Shown piece after piece: positions 18,858 through 28,519 of a DNA stretch of 64,000 bases. Both the position numbers and the translations under genes were made by a program. The notes beneath the pieces are model-generated. The model saw only the letters and a list, made by a program, of their open reading frames with translations, searched no databases and was not told the origin of the DNA. This stretch comes from Palsa-504 sp963744005 (GTDB lineage Bacteria; Actinomycetota; Actinomycetes; Streptosporangiales; Streptosporangiaceae). The stretch is taken from NCBI GenBank assembly GCA_963744005.1, contig CAVURU010000003.1, positions 1,488,001 to 1,552,000 on the forward strand, read 5' to 3'. Position 1 is the first letter of the stretch. Each line of letters starts with the position of its first letter.

Positions 18858-19586
18858 ATGCCGTCGGAACCGCCCAGCGCACTACTCGACCGGGTGCGCA
18901 AGCTGCTGGCCAAAGCCGAGGCCGAAGGGGTCACCCCGCCGGAGGCCGAGGCGCTCACCGCGAAGGCCGCCGAGCTGATGGCCCGCTACGGCATCGACCG
19001 CGCGCGGCTGGCCGCGTCCCGCCCGGACACGGACCGGCCGGACAGCCGCATCATCGACATCGACAACCCGTGGGCCCAGGTCCGGGCGCACCTGCTGGCC
19101 GGGCTGGCCAGCGCCATGCGCTGCCAGTGCGTGCTGCTGCACACCCGGGGGCCGGGGACGCGCATCCACGTGTTCGGCTTCGCGTCGGACCTGGAGCGGG
19201 CCGACATCTTGTACACCTCGCTGCTGCTGCAGATGGCCCACGGGCTGACCGCGGCCGTCGTCCCGGACGGCGTCCGCAGCGCGCGGGCGTGGCGGCGGAG
19301 CTGGCTGCTCGGCTTCGTCACCGCGGTCATCACCCGGGTGCGCTCCGCGGAGGACCGGGCCGCGACCAGCGCCCGGGACGACGGGCCGGACGGGCCGAGC
19401 ACGGCGCTGGTCCTGGCCGACCGGTCGCTGGTCATCCGGCGCCAGGTGGCGCAGGCCTACCCGGTGACCAGGAAGAGCCGTATCACCTACAGCGGCCGCG
19501 GCTACAGCGACGGCTACGCCCAGGGCCAGCGGGCCGACATCGGCAACGCCCGCCTCCGCCCGCCCCGCGCCCTCAAGGGCGCCTAG
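18858..19586 (+). CDS. DUF2786 domain protein
   Basis: About 242 residues. The N-terminal block LLDRVRKLLAKAEAEGVTPP, EAEALTAKAAELMARYGID is the DUF2786 signature (short helical domain). The rest (FGFASDLERADILYTSLLLQ, SWLLGFVTAVITRV, YSGRGYSDGYAQGQRADIGN) matches the longer proteins often adjoining it. Function is unknown. I chose the second ATG (18858) because GGAGGG lies 5 bases before it, whereas the first ATG (18837) has no ribosome-binding site. It is on the strand opposite to its neighbours and its end overlaps the rsmB stop. Confidence 0.85.
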   Translation: MPSEPPSALLDRVRKLLAKAEAEGVTPPEAEALTAKAAELMARYGIDRARLAASRPDTDRPDSRIIDIDNPWAQVRAHLLAGLASAMRCQCVLLHTRGPGTRIHVFGFASDLERADILYTSLLLQMAHGLTAAVVPDGVRSARAWRRSWLLGFVTAVITRVRSAEDRAATSARDDGPDGPSTALVLADRSLVIRRQVAQAYPVTRKSRITYSGRGYSDGYAQGQRADIGNARLRPPRALKGA

Positions 19587-21202
19587 CTCCGGACGAGCAG
19601 GGCCAGGAAGATGGCGTCGGTGCCGTGCCGGTGCGGCCAGAACTGGGCAAACCGGAGGTCGGTCGCGGCCAGGCCGGGAACCTCGGGCAGGACGGCGGGC
19701 GCATCGAGGATGGTGACGTCGTCGCGGCCGCCGACGACGTCGAGGACCACGTCGCGGGTCTCGGCCAGGTGCGGGGAGCAGGTCACGTAGGCGATCACGC
19801 CGCCGGGCCGGGCCGATTCGATGGCCGCGGTCAGCAGGCCGCGTTGCACGGCGGCCAGCTCGGCCACGCCGTCCGGGGTCTTGCGCCAGCGTGCTTCGGG
19901 CCGCCGGCGCAGCGAGCCGAGGTTGGAGCAGGGGACGTCGGCGAGCACGCGATCGAAGGTCCCGGCCTGCCACGGGACGCGCAGGCCGTCAGCGGCCAGG
20001 ACGGCCTGGGTGCCGGCGGCGTGGTGCGGGGCACGGCTCAGCGCGGCCTGGACCTGGCCGGCCCGGTGCGGGCGGACGTCGGAGGCGACCAGCCGGGCGC
20101 CGCGCTGGGCAGCGAGACCGGCCAGCATCCGGGCCTTGCCGCCGGGGCCCGCGCACAGGTCGAGCCAGAGACGGTCCAGGCCGTCGGGGGCCTGATCCGG
20201 GCCTTCGGGGGCCGGGACAGTGCCGGGCGGCGGGGCCAGGCTGACCCGGGCGAGAGCGAGGGCGGCGAGCTGGCTGGCCTCGTCCTGGACGACGGCCTGA
20301 CCGCTGGCCACGTAGGGGGCCGGGTCGCCGCCGGCCAGCCGCAGGCCGTAGGGCGACCACCGGGTCGGGGTGGCGTCGGCCGGGGCGGGCAGCTGGCCGC
20401 CGGGGGTGACGGCGAGGGTCACGTCGGGGCGCAGGTTGCCGGCGGCCAGGGCGTCCTCGAGCTCGGCGGCGCTGGCGTCGCCCAGCGCGTCGCCGATGGC
20501 CCGGATGATCCACGGCGGGTAACTGCAGCGGACGGCCAGGTAGCCGACCGGGTCGCGGTCGCGGCTAGGAGCGATGAGCTCGGTCCAGGTGTCCAGGTCG
20601 CGGGTGGCGACCCGGCGGAGTACGGCGTTGACGAAGCCGGAGGGACGGGGGCCGCACACGTCCTTGGTCAGGTCGACCGAGGTGGCCACGGCGGCGTGGG
20701 CGCCGACCCGGGTGGCCAGCAGCTGGTGGGCGCCCAGGCGCAGCACGTCGCGGACCGGCGGGTCGAGCTGGTCGCGGTCGCTGCAGGCGGCCAGGATCGC
20801 GTCGTAGGTGCCGCGGCCGCGCAGCGTGCCGTAGGTCAGCTCGGTGGCGAAGGCCGCGTCGCGGCCGGCCAGGCCGCGCTCGGTGAGCAGGGAGGGCAGC
20901 AGCAGGTTGGCGTAGGCGTCCCGTTCGGCCACGGCGCGCAGGACGTCGTAGGCGACGCGGCGCGCCGGGTCGACCCGGCGCCGGGAACCGCCGCGCGGGC
21001 CGGATCCCGGCGGGCCGGATCGGGGCTGGCCGGATCGGGGCTGGCTCGCGCGGGACTGGCCGCCGCGAGGGGCTCCGGGCTTGGACCGGCCGCTGCGGGG
21101 CTGGCCATCACGGGGCTGGCCATCACGGGGCTGGCCGTCGCGGGGCTGGCCGTCGCGGGGCTGGCCGCCGCGCGGCTGACCGGATCGGGCGGGCTGGGGC
21201 AT
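19583..21202 (-). CDS. rsmB: RsmB-type 16S rRNA m5C methyltransferase with disordered N-terminal extension
   Basis: 539 residues. After a Gly/Gln/Pro/Arg-rich extension (about 1-75) comes a NusB-like RNA-binding domain (RRVAYDVLRAVAERDAYANL, ELTYGTLRGRGTYDAIL) and a Rossmann methyltransferase: LWLDLCAGPGGKARMLAGL (SAM), RVLADVPCSNLGSLRRRPEA (motif IV Cys), AYVTCSPHLAET (motif VI catalytic Cys). It methylates a cytosine of 16S rRNA in E. coli (C967). The start ATG at 21202 follows the fmt stop by one base; the frame is open upstream through fmt. The extension is encoded by a 15-base tandem array. Confidence 0.9.
   Translation of the reverse strand: MPQPARSGQPRGGQPRDGQPRDGQPRDGQPRDGQPRSGRSKPGAPRGGQSRASQPRSGQPRSGPPGSGPRGGSRRRVDPARRVAYDVLRAVAERDAYANLLLPSLLTERGLAGRDAAFATELTYGTLRGRGTYDAILAACSDRDQLDPPVRDVLRLGAHQLLATRVGAHAAVATSVDLTKDVCGPRPSGFVNAVLRRVATRDLDTWTELIAPSRDRDPVGYLAVRCSYPPWIIRAIGDALGDASAAELEDALAAGNLRPDVTLAVTPGGQLPAPADATPTRWSPYGLRLAGGDPAPYVASGQAVVQDEASQLAALALARVSLAPPPGTVPAPEGPDQAPDGLDRLWLDLCAGPGGKARMLAGLAAQRGARLVASDVRPHRAGQVQAALSRAPHHAAGTQAVLAADGLRVPWQAGTFDRVLADVPCSNLGSLRRRPEARWRKTPDGVAELAAVQRGLLTAAIESARPGGVIAYVTCSPHLAETRDVVLDVVGGRDDVTILDAPAVLPEVPGLAATDLRFAQFWPHRHGTDAIFLALLVRS
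21101..21175 (-). repeat. five in-frame 15-bp repeats in rsmB
   Basis: Five consecutive 15-base units (GCTGGCCATCACGGG-type on the plus strand, starts 21101, 21116, 21131, 21146, 21161) encode GQPRD pentapeptides near the N-terminus of RsmB. Confidence 0.9.
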
Positions 21203-21203
21203 G

Positions 21204-22133
21204 TCAGCCGAGCCGAACCAGGTCGGCGGCGTGCAGGCCGCGGGCCCAGGCCGAGGCGGGCATGCGGCGCTTGCCCGGCGCCTGCACGTCGCCGAGCCGG
21301 ACCGGGCGGGAGCCGGTGCCGACGAAGACGTCATTCTTGGCCACCATCAGCTCGCCGGGCCCGAGGTCGAGGTCGGCCGGGGCGGCCAGGGACACCGGCC
21401 AGAGCTTCAGCCGGGCTCCGTCGTGCTCGGTCCAGGCTCCTGGCTCCGGGGTGCAGGCGCGGATGACCCGGTCCACGACGTGCGCAGGCAGCTTCCAGTT
21501 GACCTGGGCGTCAGCCGGGGTGATCTTGGGCGCGAGGCTGACGCCCTCGGCCGGCTGCGGGACCGCCTCGAGGGTGCCGTCCTCGATGCCGTCCAGGGTG
21601 GCGACGAGCAACTGGGCCCCGGAGTGCGCCAGCCGGTCCAGCAGATCACCGCTGGTGTCGTCCGGCCGGACCGGCTCGGTGAGCACCCCGTACACCGCTC
21701 CCGCGTCCAGCGCGGCGACCACGCTGAAGGTGGTGGCGCCGGTCACGTCGTCGCCGTGCAGGATGGCGTGCTGGACCGGGGCGGCGCCGCGCCAGGCGGG
21801 CAGCACCGAGAAGTGCAGGTTGACCCAGCCGTGGGCGGGCACGTCGAGGGCGGACTGCGGGATCAGCGCTCCGTAGGCGACCATCGGGACGCAGTCGGGG
21901 GCGATCTCGCGCAGCCGGTCGAGGAACTCGGGGTCCCGGGGCCGGGCCGGGGTGAGCACCTCGATCCCGGCCTCGGCCGCCCGGCGGGCGATCGGGCTGG
22001 CTTCGACGTGCCGGCCGCGGCCGGCAGGCGCGTCGGGACGGGTCAGCACCGCGACGACGTCATGGCGGGAGGCCAGCACCGCCTCGAGAGCCGGCACCGC
22101 TGTCTGCGGGGTACCTGCGAAGACCACGCGCAT
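21204..22133 (-). CDS. fmt: methionyl-tRNA formyltransferase
   Basis: Formylates initiator Met-tRNA using 10-formyl-tetrahydrofolate. 309 residues, normal length. MRVVFAGTPQTAVPALEA is the N-terminal fold, followed by VAYGALIPQSALDVPAHGWV, NLHFSVLPAWRGAAPVQHAI (the catalytic N...H and SLLP-like loop), and GATTFSVV with conserved downstream residues. The C-terminal tRNA-binding domain (PKITPADAQVNWKLPAHVVD) is complete. It lies 3 bases after def and is followed by rsmB after one base: the classical def-fmt-rsmB translation-initiation unit. Confidence 0.96.
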   Translation of the reverse strand: MRVVFAGTPQTAVPALEAVLASRHDVVAVLTRPDAPAGRGRHVEASPIARRAAEAGIEVLTPARPRDPEFLDRLREIAPDCVPMVAYGALIPQSALDVPAHGWVNLHFSVLPAWRGAAPVQHAILHGDDVTGATTFSVVAALDAGAVYGVLTEPVRPDDTSGDLLDRLAHSGAQLLVATLDGIEDGTLEAVPQPAEGVSLAPKITPADAQVNWKLPAHVVDRVIRACTPEPGAWTEHDGARLKLWPVSLAAPADLDLGPGELMVAKNDVFVGTGSRPVRLGDVQAPGKRRMPASAWARGLHAADLVRLG

Positions 22134-22136
22134 GGG

Positions 22137-22685
22137 TTACAGGGCCCGCCCGAAGGTCTCGTGCGGCGACACCCGCACCTGCGGAATCGGGTCACCCCAC
22201 CACTCGGCCTCGCGGATGGCCTTCATGGCCAGCTTGCGCTGGGCCGCGTCCATCCGGTCGATGAACAAGATGCCGTCCAGGTGGTCGGTCTCGTGCTGGA
22301 CGCACCGGGCCAGCAGCTCGGTGCCCTCGATCGTCACCGGGTCCCCGTACATGTTGAAGCCCTTGGCCACCACGCCGAAGGCGCGCTTGACCGGGTAGGC
22401 CAGGTGCGGGAAGGACAGGCAGCCCTCGTCGTCCTCGTCTTCCTCGTCGGACAGGTCGAGCGACGGGTTGATCAGGTGACCGGGCTCGTGCGGGTCCACG
22501 TGATAGGTGAAGACGCGCAGCCCGACCCCGATCTGCGGCGCGGCCAGGCCGAGCCCGGGGGCGTCCTCCATGGTCTCGGTGAGGTCCTTGACCAGCCGCC
22601 GCAGCTCGGCGTCGAAGTCGCGCACCGGCTCGGCCGGGGTGCGCAGCACCGGGTCGCCGAACAGACGTATGGGCTTGACGCTCAC
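22137..22685 (-). CDS. def: peptide deformylase
   Basis: Removes the N-formyl group from nascent proteins; a metal enzyme. 182 residues with all three motifs: GLGLAAPQIGVGLRVF (motif I), EGCLSFPHLAYPV (motif II, metal Cys) and QHETDHLDGILF (motif III, HExxH-type His and Glu). An acidic run DEEDEDDEG precedes motif II, as in other actinobacterial deformylases. GTG start (MSVKPIRLFGDPVLRTP). It is translated with fmt just downstream. Confidence 0.96.
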   Translation of the reverse strand: MSVKPIRLFGDPVLRTPAEPVRDFDAELRRLVKDLTETMEDAPGLGLAAPQIGVGLRVFTYHVDPHEPGHLINPSLDLSDEEDEDDEGCLSFPHLAYPVKRAFGVVAKGFNMYGDPVTIEGTELLARCVQHETDHLDGILFIDRMDAAQRKLAMKAIREAEWWGDPIPQVRVSPHETFGRAL

Positions 22686-22734
22686 GAAACCTCCAGGATG
22701 CGTGCGGCGACACGCCGCCCGTCCAGTTTATCCG

Positions 22735-24836
22735 TCAGGCGACCTCGGCCGGGTCGAGCTGGACCCGCACGACACCGCCGTCTTTGCGGGCACTGCGGAC
22801 CGCCTGGGCGGCGTGCAACGCGCGGGCTAGCGGCAGCCCGTCCGGGCGGGGCACCCTGATCAGGGCGCGCTCCGCCGGATCGGTGCCGGGCTCGGCGGGC
22901 TCAGCGGCGTGAAACTCGGCGGGGACGGGACCGAGGATCTCGGCCCGGGCCGGGAGTTCCACGGAGCCAAGGAAGTCAGCCAGGGCGGCGGCCGGGCCGG
23001 TGACGGCGGCCATCCGCACGGCGGGCGGGAAGCCGAGCTCGGCTCGCTCGGCCAGCTCGCGCTCGGCGAAGCCGGCCGGGTCCCAGCGCAGCAGGGCCTG
23101 CACCGCGGGCAGCGAGGACTCGGCCAGCACCAGCACCGGGCCGCCCGGCCGGACCAGGGCGGCGGCGTTCAGCCAGCGGCGCAGCGTTTCCTCGGCGGCG
23201 CGCAGGCTGGGACGGCCGAGCAGGGCCCAGCCGTCCAGCAGCAGGGCGGCAGCGTAGCCCTGCGCCGCGACCGGTTCGGCTCCGGGCGTGGCGATGACCA
23301 GGGCCGGCTCGGCGGGGATCTCGGCCAGCACGTGCTGGCCGCCGGACGTGCGCACGGTGGCGCCCGGGAAGGCCCGGCCCAGCTCTTCCGCGGTCCGCGC
23401 GGCCCCAGTGACCAGGGCGCGCAGACGGCCGGATCCGCACCGGGGACAGCTCCAGTCCGCCGCCAGCGCACCGCACCACCGGCAGCCGGGCATCTCGGCC
23501 GAGCCGCCGACGTGCAGCGGCCCCCCGCACACCGTGCACCGGGCCTGGGCGCGGCACCGGCTGCAGGCGATGGCGGCCAGGTAGCCGCTGCGAGGCACCT
23601 GGACAAGGACCGGGCCGGCGCCCAGGGCCGGACTGGGGCGGATGTCGCCGGCCAGGGCGGTGCGGGCGGTGCGCAGGGCCAGGCTGGGCAGCCGGGCGGT
23701 CATGGCGGCGGCATCGCGGGCCAGCTCGGCCTCATCCGGGGCGGCCCGGACCCGGGGCGCGGCCTGGCGCAGGACCTCGGCCGGCCGGCCAGCGGCTTGG
23801 CCCAACCGGACGCGACCAGCTGGGTCAGCTCGGCGGTCCGGGCGAAGCCGCCGATGAGGGCGGCGGCCCCGGCGCGGTGCGCGCGCAGGGCGAGCACCTC
23901 ACGGGCGTTCGGGTACGGCGCGCGAGGCTCGGCGTGCAGGTCGTCGCCGTCGTCCCAGAGCACGACCAGGCCCAGGCGGCAGACCGGGGCGAACATGGCG
24001 GCCCGGGTGCCGGCCACGATCCGGACCGTGCCGCGGAGCCCGGCCAGCCAGCGGCGGTAACGCTCGGCCGGGCCGAGGTCGGCGGTCAGGCAGGTGTGCG
24101 TGCCGGGGCCCTGGAGCACCTCGGTCAAGGCGGCGTCGACCCGGGCCAGGTCACGGGCGTCGGGCACGACGATGACCACGCCGCGGCCCGCGGCGGCCGT
24201 GGTGGCGGCGGCCACGGCGATCTCGGCTGGCCACTGCGGACCGGGCAGGGCGGACCAGGCGGCGCGCACCGGGCGGCCTTCGGCCAGCGCGGCGAGGAAC
24301 GCCGGGCCCGCGGAGTACCGGGTCCAGGAGCCGGGAGCAGGCAGGTCGGGCGTGACGATCGAGATCGCCGTGGCGTCAGGAGCCGGCCCGAGCTCGGCAT
24401 CGTCGGATCCGGCGGAGGGAGCGGGCGGCTCGGGAAGCGCGGAGGGGGCGGCGGGGGCTTCCTTCTCGGCGGTGGCGTGGCGGGGCGGGATGGCCAGCCG
24501 CAGCACGTCGGCCAGGGTGCCCGCGTAGCGGTCGGCCACGGCGCGGGCCAGGTTGAAGATCTCCGGGGTGAGCACGGGCTCAGGTGAGATGACCCGTTCC
24601 AGGCGGGCCAGGCGGCCCTGGTGCTCGCTGGTATCGGCCCGGTCCAGGAGGTAGCCGTCGACCAGCTGGCCGGCGAACCGGACCCGCACCCGGCAGCCCG
24701 GCACGGCGGCCTCGTCCAGCCGGGCCGGGACCAGGTAGTCGAAGGGGCGGTCAAGGTGGGCGAGGGATATGTCGACCGCGACCCGGGCGACCGGCAGCCG
24801 GTCACTGACCGCCTGATCCTTGGAGGGCTTCGCCAC
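22735..24836 (-). CDS. priA: PriA-type primosomal protein N', probably non-helicase, one frameshift
   Basis: Replication-restart protein. The N-terminal DNA-binding domain reads VARVAVDISLAHLDRPFDYL, VPGCRVRVRFAGQLVDGYLL. The central region has DEAH-like remnants (LGLVVLWDDGDDLHAEPRAP) but no Walker A GKT, as in other actinobacterial PriA proteins thought to lack ATPase activity. The zinc module is intact: CSRCRAQARCTVCGGPL, CRWCGALAADWSCPRCG. The C-terminal domain ends DGGVVRVQLDPAEVA. The frame breaks near 23800 (SGWAKPLA ends one frame, GRPAEVLRQAAPRVRAAP begins the next), consistent with a single-base error. It lies between metK and def, the usual order. Confidence 0.88.
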
Positions 24837-25023
24837 GGTTCCGTCCTACCAGACGGCGACGACGATATTGGCGGCTCAGAGGCCCTGACCAGCGGCGTGG
24901 CTTGTGCGCGCGTTCAGGGGCGGGCTGCGGAAGCGCCTCAGGACGGTTCAGGCCCGCAGAAATCAGGCCGACGCGAACCAGGCCGGGGCGGCGGGTGTCC
25001 GCCCCGGCCTCGCCGCGGTCACG

Positions 25024-25061
25024 CCGAACGGGCCCAGGGCTGGAACCACGGCCCCGTTCGG
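25024..25061. terminator. hairpin between metK and priA
   Basis: CCGAACGGG (25024-25032) pairs with CCCGTTCGG (25053-25061). On the transcribed (minus) strand the T-tract precedes rather than follows the stem, so it is not a standard intrinsic terminator; it may pause transcription or stabilise the metK 3' end. Confidence 0.35.
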
Positions 25062-25072
25062 TAAAAAGGCGA

Positions 25073-26266
25073 TCAGGCGCCCGCGGCGGCGCGGAGCTGG
25101 TCGGCGCGGTCGACCCGCTCCCAGGAGAAGTCGGGCTCGGTCCGGCCGAAGTGACCGTAGGCGGCGGTCTGGGCGTAGATCGGGCGGAGCAGGTCCAGCG
25201 CGGCGATGATGGCCCGCGGCCGGAGATCGAAGACCTTGAGCACGGCGTCCTGGATCTGCTCGACCGGCATCTTCTCGGTGCCGAAGCACTCGATGAACAG
25301 GCCGACCGGGGTGGCCTTGCCGATGGCGTAGGCGACCTGGGCCTCGCAGCGGTCGGCCAGGCCCGCGGCCACCACGTTCTTGGCCACCCAGCGCATGGCG
25401 TAGGCGGCGCTGCGGTCGACCTTCGACGGGTCCTTGCCGGAGAAGGCGCCGCCGCCGTGCCGGGCCATGCCGCCGTAGGTGTCGATGATGATCTTGCGCC
25501 CGGTGAGCCCGGCGTCGCCCATCGGGCCGCCGATCTCGAACCGCCCGGTCGGGTTGACGAGCAGCCGGAACCCTTCGGTGTCGAGCTGCAGGTCGGCCAC
25601 GACCGGCTCGACGACGTAGTCCCGGATGTCGGGGGTGAGCAGTTCCTTGAGGTTGATGTCGGGCGCGTGCTGGGTCGAGACGACCACGGTGTCGAGGCGG
25701 ACCGGCTGATCGCCGGCGTACTCGATGGTGACCTGGGTCTTGCCGTCCGGGCGCAGGTACGGGACGGTGCCCGAGCGGCGGACCTCGGACAGCCGCTTAG
25801 CCAGCTTGTGGGCCAGCATGATGGGCAGCGGCATCAGCTCGGGCGTCTCGCGGCACGCGTAGCCGAACATGAGGCCCTGGTCACCGGCGCCCTGCCGGTC
25901 GTAGTCCTCGGTGCCCTCGCCCTCGCGGTACTCGAACGCGTCGTTGACGCCCTGGGCGATGTCCGGCGACTGGGCGCCGATCGAGACCGAGACGCCGCAC
26001 GAGGCGCCGTCGTAGCCCTTGGCCGAGGAGTCGTACCCGATCTCGAGGATCTTCTCCCTGATGATGCCGGGGATGTCGACGTAGGTCTGGGTGGTGACCT
26101 CGCCTGCGACATGGACCTGGCCGGTCGTGATCATGGTCTCCACCGCGACCCGGCTGCCCGGGTCGTCCTTGATCATCGAATCAAGGATGGCGTCACTGAT
26201 CTGGTCGGCCATCTTGTCGGGATGACCCTCGGTCACCGACTCAGAAGTAAACAGGCGACGCGCCAC
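25073..26266 (-). CDS. metK: S-adenosylmethionine synthetase
   Basis: Makes SAM from methionine and ATP. 397 residues, normal length. RLFTSESVTEGHPDKMADQI is the methionine/ATP-binding N-terminus, GAGDQGLMFGYAC the signature GAGDQG, and GGGAFSGKDPSKVDRSAAY the phosphate loop. GTG start at 26266 with AGGAGGGG a few bases upstream. It follows coaBC in the leftward core cluster. I saw no SAM riboswitch in its 120-base upstream gap. Confidence 0.97.
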   Translation of the reverse strand: MARRLFTSESVTEGHPDKMADQISDAILDSMIKDDPGSRVAVETMITTGQVHVAGEVTTQTYVDIPGIIREKILEIGYDSSAKGYDGASCGVSVSIGAQSPDIAQGVNDAFEYREGEGTEDYDRQGAGDQGLMFGYACRETPELMPLPIMLAHKLAKRLSEVRRSGTVPYLRPDGKTQVTIEYAGDQPVRLDTVVVSTQHAPDINLKELLTPDIRDYVVEPVVADLQLDTEGFRLLVNPTGRFEIGGPMGDAGLTGRKIIIDTYGGMARHGGGAFSGKDPSKVDRSAAYAMRWVAKNVVAAGLADRCEAQVAYAIGKATPVGLFIECFGTEKMPVEQIQDAVLKVFDLRPRAIIAALDLLRPIYAQTAAYGHFGRTEPDFSWERVDRADQLRAAAGA

Positions 26267-26393
26267 GTCGTTCCCCTCCTAGGACCCAGACAACTTGGGT
26301 GATTCTATCTAGAGCAGGAAGGTCGGCGGTCTGATTCATGATGGCCGTTCATTCCTCTTCTTACGGAAGTATTTCTGTGCCGTCGGCAGGCAC

Positions 26394-27602
26394 TCAGCGC
26401 AGCCGGGCGGCTACCAGGTCCCAGACGACGTTGGCGAGCGATTCCTTGGGCCCGCGCGGGATCGGGGTGACCGACCCGTCAGCGCCGAAGACGACCGCCT
26501 CATTATCGGGGGTACCGAAGCCGAGGCCGTTCCCGACCGGGTTGACCACCAGCATGTCGCATCCTTTGCGGGCGAGCTTGTCCAGGGCCAGATGTTCGGA
26601 GGTGTCGGTCTCGGCCGCGAACCCGACCAGGACCGGCCGGGCCGAGCCGGCGCCCCGCTGGGCGCCCAGCCCGGCCAGGATGTCCGGGTTCTCGACCAGG
26701 CGGAGCGGCTCGGGTGCCTGCCCGTCCTTCTTGATCTTGCCGTCGGCCCGCGTCTGCGGCCGGTAGTCGGCCACCGCGGCGGCCATCACGACCACGTCGG
26801 CGCCGGCGGCGGCGGCGGTCACCGCGGCCTGCATCTCCCGGGCCGAGACGACGCGGACGACCTTGACGCCGGCCGGGTCGGGCAGGGCGACGTTGGCCGC
26901 GACCACGGTGACTTCGGCGCCCCTGGCGACGGCGGCCCGGGCCAGCGCGTAGCCCTGGGTGCCGGTGGACCAGTTGCCGATGAAGCGGACCGGGTCGATT
27001 TCCTCGCGGGTACCGCCGGCCGAGACGACCACGCGGCGTCCGGCCAGGTCCAGGGCGCTTCCGGCCTCGGCACGGGCCAGCAGCCGGACCGCGGCCGAGA
27101 AGATCTCCGGCGGCTCGGGCAGCCGGCCTGCGCCGCTGTCGGCGCCGGTGAGACGGCCGACGGCCGGGTCGAGCACGACGGCGCCGCGGCTGCGCAGCAG
27201 CGAGACGTTGGCCTGGGTGGCCGGGTGCTGCCACATCTCGGTATGCATGGCCGGGGCGTACAGCACCGGGCACCGGGCGGTCAGCAGGGTGGTGGTGAGC
27301 AGGTCGTCGGCCATCCCGGCCGCGGCCCGGGCCATCAGGTCGGCGGTGGCCGGGGCCACCACGACCAGGTCGGCCGTCTGCCCGAGCCGGACGTGCGGCA
27401 CCTCGGCGACGCCGGTCCACACGTCGGTGGCGACGGGCTGGCCGGACAGGGCGGCCCAGGTCGGCTCGCCCACGAACCGCAGGGCCTGCGGCGTCGGCAC
27501 GACCCGGACGCTGTGCCCCGATTCGGTCAGCAGCCTGAGCAGCTCGCAGGCCTTATACGCGGCAATGCCAGCCCCAACGCCGAGGACGACGCGGGCCGGC
27601 AT
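26394..27602 (-). CDS. coaBC: bifunctional phosphopantothenoylcysteine decarboxylase/synthase
   Basis: Two steps of coenzyme A synthesis. The CoaC half (about 1-180) is an FMN-dependent decarboxylase: VVLGVGAGIAAYKACELLRL, APAMHTEMWQHPATQAN (PAMN motif with His in place of Asn, as commonly seen in actinobacteria). The CoaB half (about 185-402) joins cysteine with CTP: VVVSAGGTREEIDPVRFIGN, STGTQGYALA, AAAVADYRP, DGKIKKDG (catalytic lysine loop), NPVGNGLGFGTPDNEAV. Full length at 402 residues, 18 bases downstream of rpoZ. Confidence 0.96.
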   Translation of the reverse strand: MPARVVLGVGAGIAAYKACELLRLLTESGHSVRVVPTPQALRFVGEPTWAALSGQPVATDVWTGVAEVPHVRLGQTADLVVVAPATADLMARAAAGMADDLLTTTLLTARCPVLYAPAMHTEMWQHPATQANVSLLRSRGAVVLDPAVGRLTGADSGAGRLPEPPEIFSAAVRLLARAEAGSALDLAGRRVVVSAGGTREEIDPVRFIGNWSTGTQGYALARAAVARGAEVTVVAANVALPDPAGVKVVRVVSAREMQAAVTAAAAGADVVVMAAAVADYRPQTRADGKIKKDGQAPEPLRLVENPDILAGLGAQRGAGSARPVLVGFAAETDTSEHLALDKLARKGCDMLVVNPVGNGLGFGTPDNEAVVFGADGSVTPIPRGPKESLANVVWDLVAARLR

Positions 27603-27620
27603 GCCTGCTGCTTCTGCGAT

Positions 27621-27881
27621 CTAGGACTCGATGACTTCCACGTTGAGCAGCCGGTTGTTGATCTCGCGGAGCGAGATGGACAGCGGCTTCTCCTGGCTGC
27701 GCGTCTCGACCAGCGGGCCGACGTACTCAAGCAGGCCTTCACCGAGCTGGGAGTAATAGGCGTTGATCTGCCGGGCGCGCTTGGCGGCCATGATCACCAG
27801 ACGGTACCTGGTGTCCGCTACCTCGAGCAGCTCGTCGATCGGCGGATTGATGATGCCGTCCGCGACTTGGTTCCCTGCCAC
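27621..27881 (-). CDS. rpoZ: RNA polymerase omega subunit
   Basis: 86 residues. The small subunit assists assembly of beta-prime. GIINPPIDELLEVADTRYRL, VIMAAKRARQINAYYSQLGE is the omega fold with the conserved RYxLVxxAAKRARQI. GTG start at 27881 has AGGAAGG upstream; the frame is open to 27908 inside gmk. It lies between gmk and coaBC, the standard actinobacterial and proteobacterial order. Confidence 0.95.
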   Translation of the reverse strand: MAGNQVADGIINPPIDELLEVADTRYRLVIMAAKRARQINAYYSQLGEGLLEYVGPLVETRSQEKPLSISLREINNRLLNVEVIES

Positions 27882-27898
27882 GTTTTGCCTTCCTACGA

Positions 27899-28519
27899 TC
27901 AAGCGCACTTACTCATCAAGGCTACCAGCTGCTGGCACACGTCCTGGACAGAGGTGTTGACCAGCGTGACCTCGAATTCGTCGGCCGCGGCCAGCTCCTC
28001 CCGGGCGGCGTCGAGCCGCCGGGCCAGGACCTCGGGCGGCTCGGTGCCGCGGCCGGTGAGCCGGCGGACCAGTTCCTCCCAGGACGGCGGGGCCAGGAAG
28101 ACCAGCCGGGCTTCCGGCTCGGCCTGCTTGACCTGCCGCGCCCCGGCCAGGTCGATCTCCAGCAGGCACGCCGCGCCCGCCTCGAGCTTCTCGGCCAGCG
28201 GCCCGCGGGGGGTGCCGTACCGGTTGCCGGCGAACCAGGCCCACTCCAGCAGGGCGTGGTCGGCGACCAGCCGGTCGAATCCGGCGTCGTCCACGAAGTA
28301 ATACTCGCGGCCATCGGTTTCACCGGGCCGCGGCCGGCGGGTGGTCACCGACACGGAAACCCAGATGTCGGGGCAACTCCTGCGGAGCTCGGCAATGACC
28401 GTGCTCTTCCCGACCCCGGAGGGCCCGGAGAGCACGGTCAGCCGTGAATGCACCGGGGTTGCGACCGCGGCTCCGCCAGGATGAGGTTCCCGACTGTCGC
28501 GCGGTTCAGATATCGGCAC
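27899..28519 (-). CDS. gmk: guanylate kinase
   Basis: Phosphorylates GMP to GDP. About 206 residues with Walker A GPSGVGKSTVIAEL, the GMP-binding block VSVTTRRPRPGETDGREYYF, and LLEWAWFAGNRYGTPRGPL. The start is ambiguous: GTG 28519 overlaps the mIHF stop by 14 bases and gives a short Pro/Glu-rich lead; GTG 28453 would start just before SRLTVLSGPSG but has no ribosome-binding site. I use 28519. The frame stays open to 28630 inside mIHF. Confidence 0.94.
   Translation of the reverse strand: MPISEPRDSREPHPGGAAVATPVHSRLTVLSGPSGVGKSTVIAELRRSCPDIWVSVSVTTRRPRPGETDGREYYFVDDAGFDRLVADHALLEWAWFAGNRYGTPRGPLAEKLEAGAACLLEIDLAGARQVKQAEPEARLVFLAPPSWEELVRRLTGRGTEPPEVLARRLDAAREELAAADEFEVTLVNTSVQDVCQQLVALMSKCA

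Noticed and set aside
25024..25066. Rho-independent terminator for metK
   Set aside because: On the transcribed strand the T-tract comes before the stem, so it does not fit the intrinsic terminator layout; kept only as a low-confidence hairpin.
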